64,000 nt of DNA, taken from positions 62,001-126,000 of the forward strand of contig NW_026961089.1 in NCBI RefSeq assembly GCF_021018805.1, given 5' to 3'. How positions within the stretch are numbered: position 1 is the first letter of the stretch; every line of letters begins with the position of its first letter. The DNA is from Prinia subflava. Its lineage: Eukaryota; Chordata; Aves; Passeriformes; Cisticolidae. Both the position numbers and the translations under genes were made by a program. The notes beneath the pieces are model-generated. The model had not been told where the DNA came from, searched no databases, and worked only from the letters and a program-made list of their open reading frames with translations. Below are positions 24,385 to 36,706 of the stretch, in pieces.

Positions 24385-27300
24385 TATCACAGAAACTTAG
24401 TAAATTAGGCAGTAACAGCTTTAGTTCTCCTTCTATGGACATGAAAGACACCAACCGGTGCAGCGTAAAAGCCAGTAATGGATAAGGCAAGAGAGGGTCT
24501 GCAGCAGCTTCTCTGCTGGTTGGCAGCACAAACAACTAACATGACTTGTGTTTTCATCAACTCCAGAAAGCAAGCCATGGAAACCAAAAGCAGAGATCAC
24601 TGTTCACTCTGAAAAGCAAATCTTTATGTTACATAGCTCATACATGGAACTCTATCAAATTAGGCAATACCAGCTTTGCTCTTGCTCTATAGACATGGGA
24701 AACACTAACTGGTACAGAGTGTAAGCAAAGAAAGCATAAGGCATGAAAGTGTCTGCAGCAGCTTCTCTGGTGGTTGGCAACACAAGCAACTAACAAGACT
24801 TGTGTTTTGATCAACTCCAGAAAGCAAACTATAGAAACCAAAAGCAGAGATCACTGTTCATTCTGTAAAGCAAATCTGTATGTTACATAGCTCTATCACA
24901 GAAACTTAGTAAATTAGGCAGTAACAGCTTTAGTTCTCCTTCTATGGACATGAAAGACACCAACCGGTGCAGCGTAAAAGCCAGTAATGGATAAAGCAAG
25001 AGAGGGTCTGCAGCAGCTTCTCTGCTGGTTGGCAGCACAAACAACTAACATGACTTGTGTTTTCATCAACTCCAGAAAGCAAGCCATGGAAACCAAAAGC
25101 AGAAACCACTGTTCACTCGGAAAAGCAAAGCTTTATGTTACAGTGCTCTTTCATGGAAACTTAGCAAATTAAGCAGTAACAGCTTTGGTCTTGCTCTATA
25201 GACATGAGAAACATCAACCGGTGGAGTGTCAAAGGAAAGGTTTCTGTTACATGGCTCTTTCATGGAAATCAAGCAAATTAGGAAGTACCCACCTTTATTC
25301 GTGGTCTGGTGACAAGCAAAACACATACATGTGCAAAGTGTAAACCGGTACTGCAAAAGGCAGGAAAGCGCCTTCAGCAGCTTCTCTATTTCTTGGGAAC
25401 ACAAACAACAGCCAAGACTTGTGTTTTGATCAACTCCAGAAAGCAAACCATAGAAACCAAAAGCAGAGATCACTGTTCACTCTGTAAAGCAAATCTTTAT
25501 GTTACATAGCTCTTACATGGAACTCTACCAAATTAGGCAATACCAGCTTTGGTCTTGCTCTATAGACATGGGAAACACTAACTGGTACAGAGTGTAAGCA
25601 AGTAAAGCATAAGGCATGAAAGTGTCTGCAGCAGCTTCTCTGGTGGTTGGCAACACAAGCAACTAACAAGACTTGTGTTTTGATCAACTCCAGAAAGCAA
25701 ACCATAGAAACCAAAAGCAGAGATCACTGTTCACTCTGTAAAGCAAATCTTTATGTTACATAGCTCTATCACAGAAACTTAGTAAATTAGGCAGTAACAG
25801 CTTTAGTTCTCCTCCTATGGACATGAAAGACACCAACCGGTGCAGCGTAAAAGCCAGTAATGGATAAGGCAAGAGAGGGTCTGCAGCAGCTTCTCTGCTG
25901 GTTGGCAGCACAAACAACTAACATGACTTGTGTTTTCATCAACTCCAGAAAGCAAGCCATGGAAACCAAAAGCAGAGATCACTGTTCACTCTGAAAAGCA
26001 AATCTTTATGTTACATAGCTCTTACATGGAACTCTACCAAATTAGGCAATACCAGCTTTGGTCTTGCTCTATAGACATGGGAAACACTAACTGGTACAGA
26101 GTGTAAGCAAGTAAAGGATAAGGCATGAAAGTGTCTGCAGCAGCTTCTCTGCTGGTTGGCAACACAAGCAACTAACAAGACTTGTGTTTTGATCAACTCC
26201 AGAAAGCAAGCCCTGGAAACCAAAAGCAGAGATCACAGTTCACTCTGTAAAGCAAATCTTTAAGTTACATTGCTCTTACATGGAACTCTACCAAATTAGG
26301 CAATACCAGCTTTGGTCTTGCTCTATAGACATGGGAAACACTAACTGGTACAGAGTGTAAGCAAGTAAAGCATAAGGCATGAAAGTGTCTGCAGCAGCTT
26401 CTCTGGTGGTTGGCAACACAAGCAACTAACAAGACTTGTGTTTTGATCAACTCCAGAAAGCAAGCCCTGGAAACCAAAAGCAGAGATCACAGTTCACTCT
26501 GTAAAGCAAATCTTTATGTTACATAGCTCTATCACAGAAACAGTAAATTAGGCAGTAACAGCTTTAGTTCTCCTCCTATGGACATGAAAGACACCAACCG
26601 GTGCAGCGTAAAAGCCAGTAATGGATAAGGCAAGAGAGGGTCTGCAGCAGCTTCTCTGCTGGTTGGCAGCACAAACAACTAACATGACTTGTGTTTTCAT
26701 CAACTCCAGAAAGCAAGCCATGGAAACCAAAAGCAGAAACCACTGTTCACTCTGAAAAGCAAATCTTTATGTTACATAGCTCTTACATGGAACTCTACCA
26801 AATTAGGCAATACCAGCTTTGGTCTTGCTCTATAGACATGGGAAACACTAACTGGTACAGAGTGTAAGCAAAGAAAGCATAAGGCATGAAAGTGTCTGCA
26901 GCAGCTTCTCTGCTGGTTGGAAACACAAGCAACTAACAAGACTTGTGTTTTGATCAACTCCAGAAAGCAAGCCCTGGAAACCAAAAGCAGAGATCACAGT
27001 TCACTCTGTAAAGCAAATCTTTATGTTACATTGCTCTTACATGGAACTCTACCAAATTAGGCAATACCAGCTTTGCTCTTGCTCTATAGACATGGGAAAC
27101 ACTAACTGGTACAGAGTGTAAGCAAAGAAAGCATAAGGCATGAAAGTGTCTGCAGCAGCTTCTCTGGTGGTTGGCAACACAAGCAACTAACAAGACTTGT
27201 GTTTTGATCAACTCCAGAAAGCAAACTATAGAAACCAAAAGCAGAGATCACAGTTCACTCTGTAAAGCAAATCTGTATGTTACATAGCTCTATCACAGAA

Positions 27301-27909
27301 ACTTAGTAAATTAGGCAGTAACAGCTTTAGTTCTCCTTCTATGGACATGAAAGACACCAACCGGTGCAGCGTAAAAGCCAGTAATGGATAAAGCAAGAGA
27401 GTGTCTGCAGCAGCTTCTCTGCTGGTTGGCAGCACAAACAACTAACATGACTTGTGTTTTCATCAACTCCAGAAAGCAAGCCATGGAAACCAAAAGCAGA
27501 AACCACTGTTCACTCGGAAAAGCAAAGCTTTATGTTACAGTGCTCTTTCATGGAAACTTAGCAAATTAAGCAGTAACAGCTTTGGTCTTGCTCTATAGAC
27601 ATGAGAAACATCAACCGGTGGAGTGTCAAAGGAAAGGTTTCTGTTACATGGCTCTTTCATGGAAATCAAGCAAATTAGGAAGTACCCACCTTTATTCGTG
27701 GTCTGGTGACAAGCAAAACACATACATGTGCAAAGTGTAAACCGGTACTGCAAAAGGCAGGAAAGGGCCTTCAGCAGCTTCTCTATTTCTTGAGAACACA
27801 AACAACAGACAAGACTTGTGTTTTGATCAACTCCAGAAAGCAAACCATAGAAACCAAAAGCAGAGATCACTGTTCACTCTGTAAAGCAAATCTTTATGTT
27901 ACATAGCTC
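24385..27909 (+). repeat. Higher-order repeat variant, 13 units, 3525 bp
   Basis: Order is A B A C | B A B B A(253) B B A C, with starts 24385, 24640, 24894, 25149, 25513, 25767, 26022, 26276, 26530, 26783, 27037, 27291 and 27546. It begins with an ordinary 255-bp A rather than A', although the following B has the ATACATGG opening usually seen after A'. It contains two BB pairs in one module, the only such case in the window. The final C has GAAAGGGCC in place of GAAAGCGCC, removing a CpG. Confidence 0.9.
26530..26782 (+). repeat. Type A monomer with 2-bp deletion, 253 bp (exemplar)
   Basis: This unit reads ACAGAAACAGTAAATTAGG where A has ACAGAAACTTAGTAAATTAGG, a net loss of two bases. The same form occurs at 33945, 37216, 37723, 40994, 52299 and 54188, always between two B units and only in the right 40 kb. 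This copy also carries GAAACC, typical of pre-C A units, immediately before CACTGTTCACTCTG, typical of pre-B units, so it looks like a mosaic. Confidence 0.88.
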
Positions 27910-30672
27910 TATCACAGAAACTTAGTAAATTAGGCAGTAACAGCTTTAGTTCTCCTTCTATGGACATGAAAGACACCAAAGGTGCAGCGTAAAAGACAGA
28001 AATGGATAAGGCAAGAGAGGGTCTGCAGCAGCTTCTCTGCTGGTTGGCAGCACAAACAACTAACATGACTTGTGTTTTCATCAACTCCAGAAAGCAAGCC
28101 ATGGAAACCAAAAGCAGAGATCACTGTTCACTCTGAAAAGCAAATCTTTATGTTACATAGCTCATACATGGAACTCTATCAAATTAGGCAATACCAGCTT
28201 TGCTCTTGCTCTATAGACATGGGAAACACTAACTGGTACAGAGTGTAAGCAAAGAAAGCATAAGGCATGAAAGTGTCTGCAGCAGCTTCTCTGGTGGTTG
28301 GCAACACAAGCAACTAACAAGACTTGTGTTTTGATCAACTCCAGAAAGCAAACTATAGAAACCAAAAGCAGAGATCACTGTTCATTCTGTAAAGCAAATC
28401 TGTATGTTACATAGCTCTATCACAGAAACTTAGTAAATTAGGCAGTAACAGCTTTAGTTCTCCTTCTATGGACATGAAAGACACCAACCGGTGCAGCGTA
28501 AAAGCCAGTAATGGATAAAGCAAGAGAGGGTCTGCAGCAGCTTCTCTGCTGGTTGGCAGCACAAACAACTAACATGACTTGTGTTTTCATCAACTCCAGA
28601 AAGCAAGCCATGGAAACCAAAAGCAGAAACCACTGTTCACTCGGAAAAGCAAAGCTTTATGTTACAGTGCTCTTTCATGGAAACTTAGCAAATTAAGCAG
28701 TAACAGCTTTGGTCTTGCTCTATAGACATGAGAAACATCAACCGGTGGAGTGTCAAAGGAAAGGTTTCTGTTACATGGCTCTTTCATGGAAATCAAGCAA
28801 ATTAGGAAGTACCCACCTTTATTAGTGGTCTGGTGACACGCAAAACACATACATGTGCAAAGTGTAAACCGGTACTGCAAAAGGCAGGAAAGCGCCTTCA
28901 GCAGCTTCTCTATTTCTTGGGAACACAAACAACAGCCAAGACTTGTGTTTTGATCAACTCCAGAAAGCAAACCATAGAAACCAAAAGCAGAGATCACTGT
29001 TCACTCTGTAAAGCAAATCTTTATGTTACATAGCTCTTACATGGAACTCTACCAAATTAGGCAATACCAGCTTTGGTCTTGCTCTATAGACATGGGAAAC
29101 ACTAACTGGTACAGAGTGTAAGCAAGTAAAGCATAAGGCATGAAAGTGTCTGCAGCAGCTTCTCTGGTGGTTGGCAACACAAGCAACTAACAAGACTTGT
29201 GTTTTGATCAACTCCAGAAAGCAAACCATAGAAACCAAAAGCAGAGATCACTGTTCACTCTGTAAAGCAAATCTTTATGTTACATAGCTCTATCACAGAA
29301 ACTTAGTAAATTAGGCAGTAACAGCTTTAGTTCTCCTCCTATGGACATGAAAGACACCAACCGGTGCAGCGTAAAAGCCAGTAATGGATAAGGCAAGAGA
29401 GGGTCTGCAGCAGCTTCTCTGCTGGTTGGCAGCACAAACAACTAACATGACTTGTGTTTTCATCAACTCCAGAAAGCAAGCCATGGAAACCAAAAGCAGA
29501 GATCACTGTTCACTCTGAAAAGCAAATCTTTATGTTACATAGCTCTTACATGGAACTCTACCAAATTAGGCAATACCAGCTTTGGTCTTGCTCTATAGAC
29601 ATGGGAAACACTAACTGGTACAGAGTGTAAGCAAGTAAAGGATAAGGCATGAAAGTGTCTGCAGCAGCTTCTCTGCTGGTTGGCAACACAAGCAACTAAC
29701 AAGACTTGTGTTTTGATCAACTCCAGAAAGCAAGCCCTGGAAACCAAAAGCAGAGATCACAGTTCACTCTGTAAAGCAAATCTTTAAGTTACATTGCTCT
29801 TACATGGAACTCTACCAAATTAGGCAATACCAGCTTTGGTCTTGCTCTATAGACATGGGAAACACTAACTGGTACAGAGTGTAAGCAAGTAAAGCATAAG
29901 GCATGAAAGTGTCTGCAGCAGCTTCTCTGGTGGTTGGCAACACAAGCAACTAACAAGACTTGTGTTTTGATCAACTCCAGAAAGCAAACTATAGAAACCA
30001 AAAGCAGAGATCACTGTTCACTCTGTAAAGCAAATCTGTATGTTACATAGCTCTATCACAGAAACTTAGTAAATTAGGCAGTAACAGCTTTAGTTCTCCT
30101 TCTATGGACATGAAAGACACCAACCGGTGCAGCGTAAAAGCCAGTAATGGATAAAGCAAGAGAGTGTCTGCAGCAGCTTCTCTGCTGGTTGGCAGCACAA
30201 ACAACTAACATGACTTGTGTTTTCATCAACTCCAGAAAGCAAGCCATGGAAACCAAAAGCAGAAACCACTGTTCACTCGGAAAAGCAAAGCTTTATGTTA
30301 CAGTGCTCTTTCATGGAAACTTTGCAAATTAGGCAGTAACAGCTTTGGTCTTGCTCTATAGACATGAGAAACATCAACCGGTGGAGTGTCAAAGGAAAGG
30401 TTTCTGTTACATGGCTCTTTCATGGAAATCAAGCAAATTAGGAAGTACCCACCTTTATTCGTGGTCTGGTGACAAGCAAAACACATACATGTGCAAAGTG
30501 TAAACCGGTACTGCAAAAGGCAGGAAAGCGCCTTCAGCAGCTTCTCTATTTCTTGAGAACACAAACAACAGACAAGACTTGTGTTTTGATCAACTCCAGA
30601 AAGCAAACCATAGAAACCAAAAGCAGAGATCACTGTTCACTCTGTAAAGCAAATCTTTATGTTACATAGCTC
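27910..30672 (+). repeat. Higher-order repeat, 10 units, 2763 bp
   Basis: Order is A' B A C | B A B B A C, with starts 27910, 28164, 28418, 28673, 29037, 29291, 29546, 29800, 30054 and 30309. The first C carries ATTAGTGG instead of ATTCGTGG and GACACGCAAAAC instead of GACAAGCAAAAC. The first B of the BB pair ends TTTAAGTTACATTGCTC. Confidence 0.92.
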
Positions 30673-33435
30673 TATCACAGAAACTTAGTAAATTAGGCAG
30701 TAACAGCTTTAGTTCTCCTTCTATGGACATGAAAGACACCAAAGGTGCAGCGTAAAAGACAGAAATGGATAAGGCAAGAGAGGGTCTGCAGCAGCTTCTC
30801 TGCTGGTTGGCAGCACAAACAACTAACATGACTTGTGTTTTCATCAACTCCAGAAAGCAAGCCATGGAAACCAAAAGCAGAGATCACTGTTCACTCTGAA
30901 AAGCAAATCTTTATGTTACATAGCTCATACATGGAACTCTATCAAATTAGGCAATACCAGCTTTGCTCTTGCTCTATAGACATGGGAAACACTAACTGGT
31001 ACAGAGTGTAAGCAAAGAAAGCATAAGGCATGAAAGTGTCTGCAGCAGCTTCTCTGGTGGTTGGCAACACAAGCAACTAACAAGACTTGTGTTTTGATCA
31101 ACTCCAGAAAGCAAACTATAGAAACCAAAAGCAGAGATCACTGTTCATTCTGTAAAGCAAATCTGTATGTTACATAGCTCTATCACAGAAACTTAGTAAA
31201 TTAGGCAGTAACAGCTTTAGTTCTCCTTCTATGGACATGAAAGACACCAACCGGTGCAGCGTAAAAGCCAGTAATGGATAAAGCAAGAGAGGGTCTGCAG
31301 CAGCTTCTCTGCTGGTTGGCAGCACAAACAACTAACATGACTTGTGTTTTCATCAACTCCAGAAAGCAAGCCATGGAAACCAAAAGCAGAAACCACTGTT
31401 CACTCGGAAAAGCAAAGCTTTATGTTACAGTGCTCTTTCATGGAAACTTAGCAAATTAAGCAGTAACAGCTTTGGTCTTGCTCTATAGACATGAGAAACA
31501 TCAACCGGTGGAGTGTCAAAGGAAAGGTTTCTGTTACATGGCTCTTTCATGGAAATCAAGCAAATTAGGAAGTACCCACCTTTATTAGTGGTCTGGTGAC
31601 ACGCAAAACACATACATGTGCAAAGTGTAAACCGGTACTGCAAAAGGCAGGAAAGCGCCTTCAGCAGCTTCTCTATTTCTTGGGAACACAAACAACAGCC
31701 AAGACTTGTGTTTTGATCAACTCCAGAAAGCAAACCATAGAAACCAAAAGCAGAGATCACTGTTCACTCTGTAAAGCAAATCTTTATGTTACATAGCTCT
31801 TACATGGAACTCTACCAAATTAGGCAATACCAGCTTTGGTCTTGCTCTATAGACATGGGAAACACTAACTGGTACAGAGTGTAAGCAAGTAAAGCATAAG
31901 GCATGAAAGTGTCTGCAGCAGCTTCTCTGGTGGTTGGCAACACAAGCAACTAACAAGACTTGTGTTTTGATCAACTCCAGAAAGCAAACCATAGAAACCA
32001 AAAGCAGAGATCACTGTTCACTCTGTAAAGCAAATCTTTATGTTACATAGCTCTATCACAGAAACTTAGTAAATTAGGCAGTAACAGCTTTAGTTCTCCT
32101 CCTATGGACATGAAAGACACCAACCGGTGCAGCGTAAAAGCCAGTAATGGATAAGGCAAGAGAGGGTCTGCAGCAGCTTCTCTGCTGGTTGGCAGCACAA
32201 ACAACTAACATGACTTGTGTTTTCATCAACTCCAGAAAGCAAGCCATGGAAACCAAAAGCAGAGATCACTGTTCACTCTGAAAAGCAAATCTTTATGTTA
32301 CATAGCTCTTACATGGAACTCTACCAAATTAGGCAATACCAGCTTTGGTCTTGCTCTATAGACATGGGAAACACTAACTGGTACAGAGTGTAAGCAAGTA
32401 AAGGATAAGGCATGAAAGTGTCTGCAGCAGCTTCTCTGCTGGTTGGCAACACAAGCAACTAACAAGACTTGTGTTTTGATCAACTCCAGAAAGCAAGCCC
32501 TGGAAACCAAAAGCAGAGATCACAGTTCACTCTGTAAAGCAAATCTTTAAGTTACATTGCTCTTACATGGAACTCTACCAAATTAGGCAATACCAGCTTT
32601 GCTCTTGCTCTATAGACATGGGAAACACTAACTGGTACAGAGTGTAAGCAAGTAAAGCATAAGGCATGAAAGTGTCTGCAGCAGCTTCTCTGGTGGTTGG
32701 CAACACAAGCAACTAACAAGACTTGTGTTTTGATCAACTCCAGAAAGCAAACTATAGAAACCAAAAGCAGAGATCACTGTTCACTCTGTAAAGCAAATCT
32801 GTATGTTACATAGCTCTATCACAGAAACTTAGTAAATTAGGCAGTAACAGCTTTAGTTCTCCTTCTATGGACATGAAAGACACCAACCGGTGCAGCGTAA
32901 AAGCCAGTAATGGATAAAGCAAGAGAGTGTCTGCAGCAGCTTCTCTGCTGGTTGGCAGCACAAACAACTAACATGACTTGTGTTTTCATCAACTCCAGAA
33001 AGCAAGCCATGGAAACCAAAAGCAGAAACCACTGTTCACTCGGAAAAGCAAAGCTTTATGTTACAGTGCTCTTTCATGGAAACTTTGCAAATTAGGCAGT
33101 AACAGCTTTGGTCTTGCTCTATAGACATGAGAAACATCAACCGGTGGAGTGTCAAAGGAAAGGTTTCTGTTACATGGCTCTTTCATGGAAATCAAGCAAA
33201 TTAGGAAGTACCCACCTTTATTCGTGGTCTGGTGACAAGCAAAACACATACATGTGCAAAGTGTAAACCGGTACTGCAAAAGGCAGGAAAGCGCCTTCAG
33301 CAGCTTCTCTATTTCTTGAGAACACAAACAACAGACAAGACTTGTGTTTTGATCAACTCCAGAAAGCAAACCATAGAAACCAAAAGCAGAGATCACTGTT
33401 CACTCTGTAAAGCAAATCTTTATGTTACATAGCTC
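30673..33435 (+). repeat. Higher-order repeat, 10 units, 2763 bp
   Basis: Same order and length as the preceding block, with starts 30673, 30927, 31181, 31436, 31800, 32054, 32309, 32563, 32817 and 33072. It shares ATTAGTGG, GACACGC and TTTAAGTTACATTGCTC. One visible difference is CTTTGCTCTTGC instead of CTTTGGTCTTGC in the B at 32563. Confidence 0.92.
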
Positions 33436-36400
33436 TATCACAGAAACTTAGTAAATTAGGCAGTAACAGCTTTAGTTCTCCTTCTATGGACATGAAAGAC
33501 ACCAACCGGTGCAGCGTAAAAGCCAGTAATGGATAAGGCAAGAGAGGGTCTGCAGCAGCTTCTCTGCTGGTTGGCAGCACAAACAACTAACATGACTTGT
33601 GTTTTCATCAACTCCAGAAAGCAAGCCATGGAAACCAAAAGCAGAGATCACTGTTCACTCTGAAAAGCAAATCTTTATGTTACATAGCTCTTACATGGAA
33701 CTCTATCAAATTAGGCAATACCAGCTTTGCTCTTGCTCTATAGACATGGGAAACACTAACTGGTACAGAGTGTAAGCAAGTAAAGCATAAGGCATGAAAG
33801 TGTCTGCAGCAGCTTCTCTGCTGGTTGGCAACACAAGCAACTAACAAGACTTGTGTTTTGATCAACTCCAGAAAGCAAACCATAGAAACCAAAAGCAGAG
33901 ATCACTGTTCACTCTGTAAAGCAAATCTTTATGTTACATAGCTCTATCACAGAAACAGTAAATTAGGCAGTAACAGCTTTAGTTCTCCTCCTATGGACAT
34001 GAAAGACACCAACCGGTGCAGCGTAAAAGCCAGTAATGGATAAGGCAAGAGAGGGTCTGCAGCAGCTTCTCTGCTGGTTGGCAGCACAAACAACTAACAT
34101 GACTTGTGTTTTCATCAACTCCAGAAAGCAAGCCATGGAAACCAAAAGCAGAGATCACTGTTCACTCTGAAAAGCAAATCTTTATGTTACATAGCTCTTA
34201 CATGGAACTCTACCAAATTAGGCAATACCAGCTTTGGTCTTGCTCTATAGACATGGGAAACACTAACTGGTACAGAGTGTAAGCAAAGAAAGCATAAGGC
34301 ATGAAAGTGTCTGCAGCAGCTTCTCTGCTGGTTGGAAACACAAGCAACTAACAAGACTTGTGTTTTGATCAACTCCAGAAAGCAAACTATAGAAACCAAA
34401 AGCAGAGATCACTGTTCATTCTGTAAAGCAAATCTGTATGTTACATAGCTCTATCACAGAAACTTAGTAAATTAGGCAGTAACAGCTTTAGTTCTCCTTC
34501 TATGGACATGAAAGACACCAACCGGTGCAGCGTAAAAGCCAGTAATGGATAAAGCAAGAGAGGGTCTGCAGCAGCTTCTCTGCTGGTTGGCAGCACAAAC
34601 AACTAACATGACTTGTGTTTTCATCAACTCCAGAAAGCAAGCCATGGAAACCAAAAGCAGAAACCACTGTTCACTCGGAAAAGCAAAGCTTTATGTTACA
34701 GTGCTCTTTCATGGAAACTTAGCAAATTAAGCAGTAACAGCTTTGGTCTTGCTCTATAGACATGAGAAACATCAACCGGTGGAGTGTCAAAGGAAAGGTT
34801 TCTGTTACATGGCTCTTTCATGGAAATCAAGCAAATTAGCAAGTACCCACCTTTATTCGTGGTCTGGTGACAAGCAAAACACATACATGTGCAAAGTGTA
34901 AACCGGTACTGCAAAAGGCAGGAAAGCGCCTTCAGCAGCTTCTCTATTTCTTGGGAACACAAACAACAGCCAAGACTTGTGTTTTGATCAACTCCAGAAA
35001 GCAAACCATAGAAACCAAAAGCAGAGATCACTGTTCACTCTGTAAAGCAAATCTTTATGTTACATAGCTCTTACATGGAACTCTATCAAATTAGGCAATA
35101 CCAGCTTTGGTCTTGCTCTATAGACATGGGAAACACTAACTGGTACAGAGTGTAAGCAAGTAAAGCATAAGGCATGAAAGTGTCTGCAGCAGCTTCTCTG
35201 GTGGTTGGCAACACAAGCAACTAACAAGACTTGTGTTTTGATCAACTCCAGAAAGCAAACCATAGAAACCAAAAGCAGAGATCACTGTTCACTCTGTAAA
35301 GCAAATCTTTATGTTACATAGCTCTATCACAGAAACTTAGTAAATTAGGCAGTAACAGCTTTAGTTCTCCTCCTATGGACATGAAAGACACCAACCGGTG
35401 CAGCGTAAAAGCCAGTAATGGATAAGGCAAGAGAGGGTCTGCAGCAGCTTCTCTGCTGGTTGGCAGCACAAACAACTAACATGACTTGTGTTTTCATCAA
35501 CTCCAGAAAGCAAGCCATGGAAACCAAAAGCAGAGATCACTGTTCACTCTGAAAAGCAAATCTTTATGTTACATAGCTCTTACATGGAACTCTACCAAAT
35601 TAGGCAATACCAGCTTTGGTCTTGCTCTATAGACATGGGAAACACTAACTGGTACAGAGTGTAAGCAAGTAAAGGATAAGGCATGAAAGTGTCTGCAGCA
35701 GCTTCTCTGCTGGTTGGCAACACAAGCAACTAACAAGACTTGTGTTTTGATCAACTCCAGAAAGCAAGCCCTGGAAACCAAAAGCAGAGATCACAGTTCA
35801 CTCTGTAAAGCAAATCTTTAAGTTACATTGCTCTTACATGGAACTCTACCAAATTAGGCAATACCAGCTTTGGTCTTGCTCTATAGACATGGGAAACACT
35901 AACTGGTACAGAGTGTAAGCAAGTAAAGCATAAGGCATGAAAGTGTCTGCAGCAGCTTCTCTGGTGGTTGGCAACACAAGCAACTAACAAGACTTGTGTT
36001 TTGATCAACTCCAGAAAGCAAACTATAGAAACCAAAAGCAGAGATCACTGTTCACTCTGTAAAGCAAATCTGTATGTTACATAGCTCTATCACAGAAACT
36101 TAGTAAATTAGGCAGTAACAGCTTTAGTTCTCCTTCTATGGACATGAAAGACACCAACCGGTGCAGCGTAAAAGCCAGTAATGGATAAAGCAAGAGAGTG
36201 TCTGCAGCAGCTTCTCTGCTGGTTGGCAGCACAAACAACTAACATGACTTGTGTTTTCATCAACTCCAGAAAGCAAGCCATGGAAACCAAAAGCAGAAAC
36301 CACTGTTCACTCGGAAAAGCAAAGCTTTATGTTACAGTGCTCTTTCATGGAAACTTTGCAAATTAGGCAGTAACAGCTTTGGTCTTGCTCTATAGACATG

Positions 36401-36706
36401 AGAAACATCAACCGGTGGAGTGTCAAAGGAAAGGTTTCTGTTACATGGCTCTTTCATGGAAATCAAGCAAATTAGGAAGTACCCACCTTTATTCGTGGTC
36501 TGGTGACAAGCAAAACACATACATGTGCAAAGTGTAAACCGGTACTGCAAAAGGCAGGAAAGCGCCTTCAGCAGCTTCTCTATTTCTTGAGAACACAAAC
36601 AACAGACAAGACTTGTGTTTTGATCAACTCCAGAAAGCAAACCATAGAAACCAAAAGCAGAGATCACTGTTCACTCTGTAAAGCAAATCTTTATGTTACA
36701 TAGCTC
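33436..36706 (+). repeat. Higher-order repeat variant, 12 units, 3271 bp
   Basis: Order is A B A(253) B A C | B A B B A C, with starts 33436, 33691, 33945, 34198, 34452, 34707, 35071, 35325, 35580, 35834, 36088 and 36343. The B at 34198 has GGTTGGAAACACAAG instead of GGTTGGCAACACAAG, a marker that follows the 253-bp A form here and at 26783, 37976, 41247 and 52552. The C at 34707 has AAATTAGCAAG instead of AAATTAGGAAG. Confidence 0.91.
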
